From: JAMXLO01 sp963726125
GTDB taxonomy: Bacteria; Pseudomonadota; Alphaproteobacteria; Acetobacterales; Acetobacteraceae
NCBI GenBank assembly: GCA_963726125.1
Contig: CAVSBG010000009.1
Span: 124,001 to 188,000, forward strand
Direction: 5' to 3'
Length of the DNA: 64,000 bases
The notes under the pieces are model-generated. The model was given only the letters and a program-made list of their open reading frames with translations. It was not told the DNA's origin and did no database searches. Each line of letters opens with the position of its first letter. Within the stretch, counting starts at the first letter, position 1. The position numbers were made by a program, and so were the translations under genes. This document shows, piece after piece, positions 45,264-54,378 of this stretch.

Positions 45264-46312
45264 TCATTCAGCAGGTGGTGTCTCCAGACCCATCGCGGCG
45301 GCTGGGGCCGCGGCGAATGCCTCCTCCCAGGTGCCGGTGGTCGAGGCCTTGCTGTACTCGGTTGCGCGGTTCTCGAAGAAGTTGGCGTGCTCAACGGCAT
45401 TCAGCATCTCGTCGAGCCAGGGCAGCGGGTTCTTTGCCACGTGGTAGAGCTGGTTGAGCCCGAGCTGCGTCAGCCGCCGATCGGCGATGTAGCGGATATA
45501 GGTCTTCACTTCCTGGGCGGTGAGGCCCTCCACCGCGCCTTGCTCGAACGCCAGGTCGATGAAGGCGTCCTCGTGGTCCACGATGGTGGCGCAGGTCAGG
45601 TAGATGTCGCGCTTCAGCTCCTCGGTCCAGATTTCCGGATTTTCCTGCACGAAGGTGCGGAACAGCCGGATGACCGATTGGCAGTGCAGCGTCTCATCGC
45701 GCACCGACCAGGAGATGATCTGGCCCATCCCCTTCATCTTCCCGAAGCGCGGGAAGTTCAGCAGGATCGCGAAGGAGGCGAACAGCTGCAAGCCCTTCGG
45801 TGAAGGCGCCGAACGCGGCGAGCGTCTTGGCGATCTCGTATTTCGAGTCGACCGTGAAGCTCTGCATGTAGTCGTACTTGTCCTTCATCTCCTTGTATTT
45901 GAGGAAGGCCTGGTACTCGAGCTCCGGCATGCCGATGGTGTCGAGCAGGTGGCTGTAGGCGGCGATGTGCACCGTCTCGATGTTGGAGAAGGCCGACAGC
46001 ATCATCAGCACCTCGGTGGGTTTGAACACCCGCGCGTAGTGCTTCATGTAGCAGTTGTTCACCTCGACATCGGCCTGGGTGAAGAAGCGGAAGATCTGGC
46101 GTGAGCAGGTTGCGCTCGGCGGCGCTGAGGTTGCGGTGCCAGTCCTTGACGTCGTCGGCCAGCGGCACCTCTTCCGGCAGCCAGTGCACGCGCTGCTGGA
46201 TCAGCCAGGCCTCATAGGCCCAAGGGTAGCGGAACGGCTTGTAGACCGGGTTCTCGGTCAGCAGGTCGAAGGTCACCGGATGTTCGTCGGGCGAGCGGGT
46301 GATGCCATCCAT
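45264..46312 (-). CDS. nrdB: Ribonucleoside-diphosphate reductase beta subunit, class Ia (two frameshifts)
   Basis: About 348 aa. Diiron and radical-site features: AYEAWLIQQRVHWLPEEV, NNCYMKHYARVFKPTEV, SNIETVHIAAYSHLLDTIG, GMGQIISWSVRDETLHCQSV and the C-terminal NFFENRATEYSKA that docks NrdA. An extra C near 46098 and an extra T near 45797 (minus-strand CTG became CTTG) break the frame. Since NrdB supplies the tyrosyl radical for an essential reaction, these are most likely assembly errors. nrdA is not adjacent. Confidence 0.9.
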
Positions 46313-46331
46313 GCTGAGACTCCACTTCGAA

Positions 46332-46373
46332 CCACATATGGTGGCAGCAATTTCGGCGTGCCACAAGTTATGG
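46332..46373 (-). promoter_or_regulatory. Candidate paired NrdR boxes upstream of nrdB
   Basis: CCACATATGGTGG (46332-46344) is a near-palindrome, and CCACAAGTTATGG (46361-46373) is a weaker second copy 29 bp away, close to three helical turns. NrdR, the repressor of ribonucleotide reductase genes, binds such tandem boxes. The second box is degenerate, so this is tentative. Confidence 0.35.
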
Positions 46374-46499
46374 ATCGCAAATCCCCAAGGCAATCGGGTG
46401 AGCGGGCGGCAAAGCAAGGAAGGGTCCGCACGGAGGGCGATGATCCGCGAGCGGACTCGGCGGGACTAGCGACCGCCAGGGCGGACGGGCGAGTCGCAG

Positions 46500-46795
46500 T
46501 TATTGACGGCCGGGGATGTTCGCCGTTTCGTAGAATACGCCGACGATCACCGGGGCCGCTGCGGTGGTGTAGGCTATCCAGTATCGCCCGGCTTTGATCC
46601 ACGCGACACCGGGACGGGCAAGCTGCGGATACGGCTGCGGGGCGGGCAGACCAGCAGCGGGGACGTGGTGATGGTCCGCCACGCGTTTTCCAGCGCGGCG
46701 GCGAGGCCGCGAATCGCTTCCGGGCGTCCAAGGTCACGATAATGGCGTTGAAGCTCGCGGACCTGTTGCCCGGCACGCGGCGACAAGACGGTCAA
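46500..46795 (-). CDS. ParE/RelE-type toxin (one frameshift)
   Basis: The N-terminal frame (TVLSPRAGQQVRELQRHYRDLG, ENAWRTITTSP) and the C-terminal frame (YPQLARPGVAWIKAGRYWIAY, VIVGVFYETANIP) together make a 97-aa ParE-like protein; one base is missing near 46660. The start is TTG at 46795, overlapping the antitoxin stop by four bases (TTGA). ParE toxins poison DNA gyrase; RelE relatives cleave mRNA. Frame break may be error or inactivation. Confidence 0.7.
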
Positions 46796-47031
46796 CGGCG
46801 GCGGGCGGCCTTGCGGCTCTGCTGCTCGGCCTCAAGCTTTTCGGCGCTCGCGAATAGCTCGCGGATCAGCGCGGCCCCGTCCACGGTCGGAACCCCGGCG
46901 GCAAGCTCCGCCAAGCTCTCGTCAAGAGCCTCGGCCCAACCCGGAGGCGCGTTCAATGGGTGCGGTGTGTCGTCCACGGGGAGCGAATAAGCGCATTGCG
47001 CCCGGCGTTCCAGTCTCATGCCAAACCGCAA
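46792..47031 (-). CDS. Antitoxin of the ParE-type pair, possibly 5'-truncated
   Basis: Up to 79 aa; GWAEALDESLAELAAGVPTVDG and a basic, charged C-terminus (EKLEAEQQSRKAARRR) fit small antitoxins. The start (47031 or 47019) lies right at the broken end of an IS1182-family element and has no ribosome site, so the original promoter and possibly the N-terminal DNA-binding part were lost. Its stop overlaps the toxin start. Confidence 0.6.
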   Translation of the reverse strand: MRFGMRLERRAQCAYSLPVDDTPHPLNAPPGWAEALDESLAELAAGVPTVDGAALIRELFASAEKLEAEQQSRKAARRR

Positions 47032-48140
47032 CCGGAGGCCCTGTAGATCACGCCTACACCTGTCGAGTGAGATTTTGTTAGTGCAGCGATGCCCGCCACG
47101 GCACAGGCATTCACATTGCTCTCACTGAAGTATCCGTTGTCCGCCAGCAGCGCATCGGCGTTGCCCAATTCGCCCGGCAGATCGGCGAGCTTGCCCAGCA
47201 TCGGCTCAAGCTGCTGCTTGTCGTTCGGTGCCTGCACCACGTCGGCCGCGATCACCAGCAGACTGTCCGCGGCCACCATCGCCTGCGCGTTGTAGCATTG
47301 CTCGAACCCGCCACCGGCCACCGGCATGATGCGCGATTCCTCGTCCGTCAGATTGACCTGATCGGTGGGCAGTGGCCCTTCCGTCGGCGCCGCGGGCGGC
47401 CTGCCGCCTGGCTTCTTGCCCGTCGCCGCGGTCTTGGCCTCGCGCGCCTTGAGCTTGGCCTCATACTCTGCCCGTTCCCGCGCATGCCGTTCCTTCGCTC
47501 GCGCCTCGATCATGGCCTTGGCGCGGGCAATCGCCGCCAGACGCGCCTCGCGCCGGGCCAGCTCCTCGGGGATCGACATGCCGTCCGGCACGTCCGCTTG
47601 ATCAGCCGCCTCGGCCTTCCTCAGCAGGTCAGCCACTTCGGCCTGCAACTGCGCTTCTATCTTGCTCGCGTGCTCATACGACAGCGCGCTGTGACGGCTG
47701 GCATTGGCGTGGATCTTGGTGCCATCCAGCGCCACCGTGCCCAGCTTCAGCACACCCATCTCGCGGGCCACGCCCAGCACCTGTACGAACAGCGTCTCGA
47801 TCTGCTTCAGGAAGCGCCGCCGGAACGCGGCGATCGTGTCGTGATCGGGATGCTCGTTGGCGGCAATGAAGCGGAATGCCACCGAATCGTACGACGCCCG
47901 TTCCAGCTTGCGGCTCGAAAACACGCCGGTGGCATAGCCGTAGACGATCAGGCCGAGCAGTAGTTCGGGATGGTAGGACGCCTCGCCCGAGCCACGATAG
48001 CTGCCGGTCATCGACCGCAAATCCAGCCCCCCAACGACCTCCACTACGAACCGAGCCAGGTGGCGCTCCGGCAGCCACTCGTCCACCGAGGGTGGCAGCA
48101 GAAAGCCGGTCTCGCGGTCAATCGGGCGGAAGTTGCTCAT
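47016..48140 (-). pseudogene. IS1182-family transposase, C-terminally truncated
   Basis: ATG 48140 opens NFRPIDRETGFLLPPSVDEWL, the usual IS1182-type N-terminus; HLARFVVEVVGGLD, FRFIAANEHPDHDTIAAFRRR, LGTVALDGTKIHANASRHSAL (DDE first Asp) and ALLADNGYFSE (second Asp) follow. The final 100 or so residues with the catalytic Glu are missing: homology ends near AALTKSHSTG and runs 15 codons into unrelated DNA to 47016. A long charged coiled insert lies at residues 200-270. The element can no longer transpose by itself. Confidence 0.85.
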
Positions 48141-48235
48141 GCGTCTGATGTCCGGGGTAGCCAGGTGCTTCGGTGCCACCTCTTCTATCGGACGATCCCG
48201 CGTCGCGTTAAGTCCGACAGGCTGCTAGACTCCGA
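47060..48235 (-). mobile_element. IS1182-family insertion sequence remnant
   Basis: The transposase start side keeps its upstream sequence; an end is likely near the AGTCCGACAGGCTGCTAG stretch at about 48210-48228, but the opposite end was deleted together with the transposase C-terminus next to the antitoxin gene, so terminal repeats cannot be matched. Boundaries are approximate. Confidence 0.5.
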
Positions 48236-48324
48236 CAATTCGCGATTCGGATTAGCGTACGGTTTTGAACAAATCGGCAGGTGCCCCCTACGTGTCGGCG
48301 AAACGCAGTCCAGCGTGGGCCCGC

Positions 48325-48564
48325 TCAGTGCCGATACAACGGGGGGGTGGTTGGCCAGTTGCGCAGGGTCGGCAGAGACGCGCCATCCTCCTGCTGCAGC
48401 GTCGCTACCAGCATCGCTCTGATTTCCTTGCAGGTGCCACTCGGGTCCCGGCCAGTCTCACACAGGGCGCCCCGCAGTTCCTCGGCGGAGGCGGTGAGCA
48501 GGTCCGCTTCCAGCGCGTCCAGCAGTCTGACCAAAGCCGAGGATCGGTTGCCGAAGCGAGTCAT
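48325..48564 (-). CDS. Small hypothetical protein coupled to a sigma factor
   Basis: A 79-aa protein whose ATG (48564) overlaps the sigma-factor stop (ATGA), so it is translated with it. Sequence RLLDALEADLLTASAEELRGAL, then CKEIRAMLVATL, is helical and acidic-to-neutral. A role as anti-sigma or sigma-partner protein is only an inference from coupling. Confidence 0.6.
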   Translation of the reverse strand: MTRFGNRSSALVRLLDALEADLLTASAEELRGALCETGRDPSGTCKEIRAMLVATLQQEDGASLPTLRNWPTTPPLYRH

Positions 48565-49121
48565 GGCCACGACCATGACAGACCGTGACGCAGCATGGCC
48601 CGCCGCATCCGGCGTCGCGCCGTATCGTACTCCACATCGCTCAAGCCGTAGTGCCGCCGGATAGAATCGGGCGACATGCCACTCAACAGGCCGGTAATGA
48701 CCCTGGTTGCCGCCGCGTCCGCGGCGAACAGCCGGTGGATGGCGGCGATCGCCTCGGTCGCCGCAACGGCCCTCTCCGGGTCGTCAGGTGCATTGGTGGC
48801 TTCAGGGGCGGGCAACGAGTCCTGCAGGCGCTGACGCCGCCACTGCTCGTCACACAGGCTGCGCATCACGCCAGCCAGGAATGCCACCAGCGGAACGCCC
48901 GGCGGCCATGGCCTTGTGCCGGCCAGCGCACGCAGCACCGCCTCGTGCAGCAGGTCAGACCAGGACATCCCAGCGGGCAAGGAGCGCGCACGCAACCTGG
49001 CGATGGCACGCAGGCGCAGCTGGTCCTCCGCGGACATCGTCGCGAGGGCAGCGCGCACATCCTGCGGCACCGCTTTCGCGCGTGGCTTCCAGTCCACCAG
49101 TTGCTGCGAGCCTCGGGTCAT
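48561..49121 (-). CDS. RNA polymerase sigma factor, sigma-70/ECF-like
   Basis: About 186 aa. Region 2-like SWSDLLHEAVLRALAGTRPWP, LVAFLAGVMRSLCDEQWRRQR and a C-terminal region 4-like HTH (VITGLLSGMSPDSIRRHYGLSDVEYDTARRRMRRAM) with SPDSIRRHYGL as the turn. Start unsure: ATG 49121 has GAGGAGG but only two bases away; ATG 49160 has none. Divergent from the PCMT-like gene. Confidence 0.7.
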   Translation of the reverse strand: MTRGSQQLVDWKPRAKAVPQDVRAALATMSAEDQLRLRAIARLRARSLPAGMSWSDLLHEAVLRALAGTRPWPPGVPLVAFLAGVMRSLCDEQWRRQRLQDSLPAPEATNAPDDPERAVAATEAIAAIHRLFAADAAATRVITGLLSGMSPDSIRRHYGLSDVEYDTARRRMRRAMLRHGLSWSWP

Positions 49122-49230
49122 CACCTCCTCTATGCGCCCAACACAAGCCGGTACGGACATTGCGAGCAAATATTTTTGCCGCCGTCCGCACCTGCCCGCG
49201 TCACGCGCATCATGCAGCAAGGAGGCCACG

Positions 49231-50515
49231 ATGCCATTGTCCGCCGAACAGGTCGCGCCGCACGCGACGCGGTTCCTCACCATGCTCGACGCCGCATTCA
49301 ATGGATACGGCGTTCCGGATGGTCTGCCGGCGCGGTTGCGCGCGGCGGTGACCGCAACCCCACGCCACCGCTTTGTGCACCGTTTCCGCATCGGCGACGG
49401 CCCGCTGCGGGACAATGATGAGGACCCCGCGCAGAACCTTTCCGATGTCTACAGCGACGCCGTGATGCGCCATGTCGACGGGATGGGCGAGCCGCTGCCA
49501 TCATCCAACTCGCAGCCGAGCTATGTAATGTTCCTGCTGCACCTGCTGGGTTTGCGAGACGGGCAGGCCGTGCTGGAGATTGGCTCGGGATCCGGCTGGC
49601 TGGCCGCAATCATGGCACGACTGGTCGGACCACAGGGCCGGGTGACAGGGGTCGAGTTGATCGACGAACTCGCCGGGCAGAGTCGGGCTGATCTGGACGC
49701 GCTGGGCTTGCCGAATGTCGAGATCATTGCCGGCGACGGCACGCGTGGACATGCCGCCCGTGCACCGTATGACGCTGCCATCATCACTGCCGCCACCTGG
49801 GACGTGCCCGTCGCATTGCTGGACCAGGTGGTGGAGGGCGGGCGCATGCTGATACCCGTCGAGTTGCGCAGCGGCGACGGCTGCGATGTGACAGGTACTG
49901 TGCAAGCGGGGTTCTGTTCTGCTGGCGGAGCGGTCGGTGCCAGGATGGTTCGTCCCCCTGCGAGGCGAGGGCCAGGATCGCCAGCGCGTGATGCGTATCC
50001 CGCTGCCGGACGGTGAGCCTGTCGGTCGCCACGCCTTGCCCCTCGGCGTGCTGGGTGACGGCTGGCGGGCGCCTGCGGCGGCGCTGTTTCGCGCATTTCT
50101 CGGCCGGACGGAGCAGGGGTTCGTGGTGGTTGCCGGCGAACCCGACGAGGTCTGGCGACCCGGGATAGCGGTCTCGCCGTTTGGCATGAAGATCCGGAAT
50201 TTCGGGATCATGGCGCCAGACGGCTCGACCGCATTGTGGCGGGCAGGCGAAATCATCAGCCACGGTGGCCTGTCGGCGGCGCGGCGCCTGGCGCGGGCGT
50301 ATGCACGCTGGACAGAACTCGGATTGCCGGGCATCGCGGAGTTCCGGCTGGAGGTGCATCGCGCCGATGCCGCACCGGCCGCGACGGATGAGCTATGGGT
50401 CGAACCGCGAGGCGCGACCGTGCTGGCGTGGCAGCTCAAGCCTGGGGCGGCTCCCTGGCGTGATCTGCTCGCAGCAGATGAGGTCGCGATTGAAGGCCGC
50501 GGCAGCGCGGACTAG
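49231..50515 (+). CDS. Protein-L-isoaspartate O-methyltransferase-like protein with C-terminal extension (one frameshift)
   Basis: About 427 aa. PCMT-type features: RLRAAVTATPRHRFV, SSNSQPSYVMFLLHLLGL, motif I VLEIGSGSGWLAAIMARLVG, GVELIDELA, DGTRGHAARAPYDAAIITAA, LLDQVVEGGRMLIPV. PCMT repairs isoaspartyl residues. An extra T near 49911 breaks the frame before VLLAERSVPGWF; a further 190-residue C-terminal domain (KIRNFGIMAPDGSTALW, EFRLEVHRAD) is not part of ordinary PCMT. AGGAGG precedes ATG. Confidence 0.78.
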
Positions 50516-50994
50516 CCTGGCGGGTGCGGCACCGCGTCGATTGCCGGCGTCTTGGGCTTCTCGCCAGGGGGCAGTGCGTCCGGCGCAGGTACACCCGCGG
50601 GCCCCAGGCTGTGGATATAGGCATACACCGCCCGGAGATCAGCCTCGCTCATTGAGCGCATGTTGAACCATGGCATCGGCGGACGCGGCTGCATGTTGGC
50701 GACATATTGCACCCAGCCGTCCGGCGTCAGCTTCTGCACCAAAAGCCGGAGGTTGGTCGGGTAGGATGTGCCCCACGGTCCAGTCCAACCAACATGGCTG
50801 CCCGTGAGCCGCTGCTCGACCGATACCTTGCCGGGATTCCGATTCCACCCGTCGGTATGGCAGTCGTTGCAACCGCCGATCGTCACCAGGTACTCACCGA
50901 CATCGACAGGTGATTGGCCTTGGACCGTCGGCTTCTCCGAACCGGCGGCGCCAAGCAGCATGATAATAGCGGCCATGCCGACAGCACGTTTCAT
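50512..50994 (-). CDS. Exported mono-heme cytochrome c
   Basis: A 160-aa protein with signal peptide (VGMAAIIMLLGAAGS), one heme site CNDCH in YLVTIGGCNDCHTDGW, and the probable axial Met in NMQPRPPMPWFNMRSM. The ending is Pro-rich (GPAGVPAPDALPPGEKPKTP). It resembles cytochromes that serve periplasmic dehydrogenases. Its stop overlaps the stop of the convergent methyltransferase-like gene. Confidence 0.88.
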   Translation of the reverse strand: MKRAVGMAAIIMLLGAAGSEKPTVQGQSPVDVGEYLVTIGGCNDCHTDGWNRNPGKVSVEQRLTGSHVGWTGPWGTSYPTNLRLLVQKLTPDGWVQYVANMQPRPPMPWFNMRSMSEADLRAVYAYIHSLGPAGVPAPDALPPGEKPKTPAIDAVPHPPG

Positions 50995-51079
50995 CAGCGA
51001 TCTCTCTCCCCACGGCGAATCGGTTGCGATGCCGCACTATACACCGGCCGGGGTCGCGTCAGAAACGTTCGGCCTCACG

Positions 51080-52364
51080 ATGACGGAAGGTGAGCAGCAA
51101 CCGCGCTCCGCTTCGCCGTCACACTGCGGCATGATAGATACTCTCGCAGTGAGAGGCATCGTTGTGGACACCGTCGCGGAAGGCCGGAGGCAGGGTGAGG
51201 CAGCATCGATCGGGGATGTTGCGGTTGAGGCATTTTTGGTGGAAGCGACGCGTCAGCCGTCCGAACTCGTGAACGTTGCGTTCGAACGTCTATTCAGCAG
51301 TCCGGAGCGCAATCCTTACCCGGCCTGGAATCCACATCCGAACCTGATACGAAACTACCGATTGTCCGATGTCGTGCTCGATGGACAATTTCGCGGTCTG
51401 TTCAACGAACGAGGCTTCATCCGCGGCAGCAGTTACATCGTCGCAGACGAACAGATGATGGCCATCGAGGTGGACCCGGGACGTCTCATCAAGGGACCCG
51501 ACGACGTCACGGTGATCATCGGATGCAACGTCGCCTCCGGGGACAATTATTTCCACTGGATCGCCCAGGCATTGCCCGCGATCGACGCGTCCTTGCGGCG
51601 CGAGGGCCAGGACCGCAAGGTGGCCGTAGCATTACCTGTGCTGAGGCCCTGGCAGGAAGCATCGCTGCGTGCGTTGGGCTACGCTGGCGTACCGCGCGTC
51701 GTCCTCGACGATCAACGCAAGCAGGTACCTCTTTCACCGTGTCGAGTACAGCGGGCTGCTGCGTGGAGAGGCAACATTCCGCTGGTCCGAAGCAAGCTAT
51801 CGGACATTTTCCAGAATACGCACGAAAGTCGACGCCATGCGGCCGGCGGACGGTAGGAAGCTCTACGTGGCGCGGACAGATGCGCCGAAACGCACAATGC
51901 GCAACGAAGGTGCGCTTATCGCGGAACTTCGCCGGCGCGGCTTCGACATTATCGTCCCGGGCACACTCCCGTTCATCGAGCAGGTTCGCGCGTTCCGAAA
52001 TGCCAGACTGGTCGTCGGACCACATGGCGCCGGCCTGACGAACATTGCGTTCTGCGAGCCGGGGACCATCGTCTACGAGCTTGTGCCCGCGGCTTATCAC
52101 AACGCCTGCTTTTGCAGTTTGGCGAATATCTGTGGATTGAGATATTGGGCTGACGAATTCCACAGCGGGGGCGAAGGCATTCCCATACTGCGGGATTGGG
52201 AGCCTGACATCGAACTGGTGATGCAGCGCCTCACTGAGATTGAGGGGATTCAGGCGGATTTACGCGAGGAGGCCAGACGCCAGACCATCAGCGCGATGGA
52301 TTTTCTGCGCGGCATGGTCGGTCGGCTGCCGGACGACGGACCGATGAGTAGCGATCTCCCATAA
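51080..52364 (+). CDS. Glycosyltransferase family 61-like protein (DUF563), one frameshift
   Basis: About 427 aa. GNVASGDNYFHWIAQALPAI and the C-terminal FRNARLVVGPHGAGLTNIAFC block, then VYELVP and YWADEFH, are signatures of the GT61/DUF563 group, which transfers pentoses or GlcNAc in plants and polysaccharide sugars in bacteria. An extra G at about 51737 (CAG-TAC became CAGGTAC) breaks the frame before LFHRVEYSGLLRG. Start unsure: ATG 51080, 51131 or 51029 are all in frame. Confidence 0.78.
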
Positions 52365-52393
52365 ACCAGTCAGCCTGGGCTTCCTGTCTCGTC

Positions 52394-52571
52394 TCACCTA
52401 GCTTGTGTGTAAGCGCTGAGTGTGCGGCGAGCCATCAGAACCCGTTCCTCCTCACGATGACGGAACACCGCGTCCTGCACCAGCGCGTTGATGCTGAAGT
52501 GGGGCCCCTCCTGCGTCGAATGGCGACGGTTAGCCCGCATTGCGGCACGGCGGCGATGTCGTCTTGGGCAT
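52394..52571 (-). pseudogene. Possible degraded ribbon-helix-helix antitoxin fragment
   Basis: ATG 52571 opens MPKTTSP; after frame changes the text reads FSINALVQDAVFRHREEERVLMARR, close to the second helix of CopG-like proteins (SLNALVQEALxRYLEEER pattern). No toxin partner is visible. Short and broken; low certainty. Confidence 0.3.
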
Positions 52572-52583
52572 GGCAGCGACGCT

Positions 52584-52925
52584 CTAGGCGGGCAACCTGA
52601 CCGCTCCGTCAGCGGTTCGCTCGAGCGTTGTGGCCGATACGACGGCTCCGATTGGTAAAACCCCGTAGATGTGCGGGAAAAGGTCACCGCCGCGCGAGGG
52701 CTCCCAGCGCACGGTGTCACCGAGCCGCGACAGATCCACAGCGGCCAGAACAAGGCCATCGACCCCGCTGAAGTGTTTGTCCAACGTCGCGCCAAGCTGC
52801 CAACCACATGACAGGTGGATGTAACCATCGGCAATGTCCGCAGGCGATCCATGGAACACCCCTTCACGCTCCATCTGCTTCAACTCCGCAGCCGACATGA
52901 CCTTGTAGACGATGCGATCCGGCAT
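52584..52925 (-). CDS. DUF952 domain-containing protein
   Basis: A 113-aa protein matching DUF952: RIVYKVMSAAELKQMEREGVF, ADGYIHLSCGWQL, VLAAVDLSRLGDTVRWEPSRGGDLFPHIYGVLP. The fold is related to ADP-ribosyl/RNA-2'-phosphotransferase-like domains; the function is unknown. Length is normal for the family. Confidence 0.88.
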   Translation of the reverse strand: MPDRIVYKVMSAAELKQMEREGVFHGSPADIADGYIHLSCGWQLGATLDKHFSGVDGLVLAAVDLSRLGDTVRWEPSRGGDLFPHIYGVLPIGAVVSATTLERTADGAVRLPA

Positions 52926-53585
52926 GGTTCCTCACTCAACTCTCGGTCATACTCGCTGACTAACGCCGGCATGCGCAAGTGCTCGGCTCCGCCTGGATTC
53001 GTCGACTGGCGAGTTACGGTTGGGATGATAGTCTATGGTTGTCGCGCAATAACTGAATGCCGGGCACAGCAGCATTCCGGCTTATGCCAGTTCCTCGTTG
53101 ATGGTGACCCATAGCAAAACCAACGAGCCTGTACTCGGCGTTGCCGGCAGCAGTGGTAACAGCAAAAGTATCTTCAACCACAGATGCACGCAGGTGAACG
53201 CAAATAACTCGGCTCGAGGGAAGCGCGGCTTGCCCGCTTTGAAACATTGCGTCTGGCACTATCCGTGTCCATCTGCGTGCATCTGTGGTTGAAAGTCCTT
53301 AATTGCCTCGCAGTCCGACTGCCAATGCGTCGTGCCGAATATCATCGCCGGCCCGCACCCCGAACATGACAAGTGGGAAGATGAGTCGCGCTCAGTGAGT
53401 GTTGGAACTAGATCCTGACTGCGGACTGTCCAGTTGGAGACGCCGCACGGAGGCGCCCGCACCGACGCATCAGGAATCTCTCCCTGCTGGTCAAGCCGCG
53501 CTTAGAAAGCGCTCGCGAATTGGATATACTATTGCAATAGATTTGTCTATTGAGGCAACAATACGGTCAACCCGGGGGAACGGCC
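52926..53585. other. Intergenic region holding a MITE-like element
   Basis: 660 bp without a supported gene. The only clear structure is the 121-bp inverted-repeat element at 53173-53293, described separately. The stretch before the acylphosphatase-like gene (53510-53570) is AT-richer (GGATATACTATTGCAATAGA) and may hold its promoter. Confidence 0.45.
53173..53293. mobile_element. MITE-like element with perfect 21-bp terminal inverted repeats
   Basis: TTCAACCACAGATGCACGCA begins at 53173 and its exact complement ends at 53293 (21 of 21 bp when the next base is included). The 79-bp interior has no ORF. The inner flanks also stay partly complementary. The terminal sequence is similar to the ends of the GxxExxY cassette at 14787-15195, so this may be a deletion derivative of that kind of element. 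Confidence 0.65.
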
Positions 53586-54230
53586 ATGCGTCTGAACATT
53601 GCGTCCAGCGGGCTTCTCCGCCTGCTTCCGGCAGCCGCCGGCGGTGGCTGCAATCTTATGCCGGATGCGCGGCCTCATTCCGCGTGTTGTGGCTTTGCCA
53701 GCGAGGCGGCAGTGTTCCGTCGTGCGGCTTGCGTTAGTATGATGTTGATGGCGTTGGGGTTCACGACGTCGGCGGGAGGTAGCACATTGGCCGAGAGAGA
53801 AGCTGTTGAGGCAACTGTCACCGGAAACGACCAGCAGGTGGGCTTTCGTGCCCTGGTGATGAAACAGGCCATCCAATATAACCTTGCAGGATCAGCGAGG
53901 AACGACGCAAACGAGATTGTTCACTTCACGCTGCAAGGCGACAAACAGCGGATCGATTTGGCGCTTGCGACCATTCAAAATGGGACCAAGAAATCGTCTG
54001 ACATCAAGATCACCACGACGCCCGCAACCATCAACCCGGATCTGAACGCGTTTACCGTCGTGGATTGGACCTCTACGAGCCGAAATATCACGAACAAGTA
54101 TAATCTCGTATTCGAGCTGAGGACGACCGACGCAGAGATTTCGCCAGCGGACGCCAAAACGGCATGGCGGCAAATTCTCGAGAAAACCCTCAACTCCGAC
54201 GATCTAAAGAAGCTGCGACCAGACGATTGA
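53586..54230 (+). CDS. Secreted acylphosphatase-like protein
   Basis: A 214-aa protein with a long, unusual N-terminal region ending in a hydrophobic export segment (RAACVSMMLMALGFTTSAGG). The core VEATVTGNDQQVGFRALVMKQ, then SARNDANEIVHFTLQGD, follows acylphosphatase (VxGxVQGVGFR ... GxVRNxxDGxVE). The catalytic Arg (GFR) and Asn (RND) are kept; QGV is QQV. The C-terminus adds about 70 residues. Secretion is unlike standard 90-aa cytosolic acylphosphatase. ATG 53586 with GGGGGAA upstream. Confidence 0.7.
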   Translation: MRLNIASSGLLRLLPAAAGGGCNLMPDARPHSACCGFASEAAVFRRAACVSMMLMALGFTTSAGGSTLAEREAVEATVTGNDQQVGFRALVMKQAIQYNLAGSARNDANEIVHFTLQGDKQRIDLALATIQNGTKKSSDIKITTTPATINPDLNAFTVVDWTSTSRNITNKYNLVFELRTTDAEISPADAKTAWRQILEKTLNSDDLKKLRPDD

Positions 54231-54281
54231 GTTGCGGGTACGAATCAGTCGGCTATCCGCCAAGTCTCGCCCAGTCCGGCG

Positions 54282-54298
54282 CTTCGCGTAAAGCGAAG
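54282..54298. terminator. Possible hairpin between convergent genes
   Basis: CTTCGC and GCGAAG form a perfect 6-bp stem around GTAAA in the 148-bp gap between the acylphosphatase-like and LigB genes. It could act in both directions; no long T-run. Confidence 0.3.
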
Positions 54299-54378
54299 AA
54301 CCGTTCGGCAGCCGCCATAGAGGCACACTGTCTTTCCAGCACTGCCGGTGGCAGATGGCGCTGCTGCCCGACTGTGGC

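Noticed and set aside
45797..46105. Programmed frameshifting in nrdB
   Set aside because: No slippery heptamer or pseudoknot seen, and the same kind of one-base duplication breaks many unrelated genes; error is simpler.
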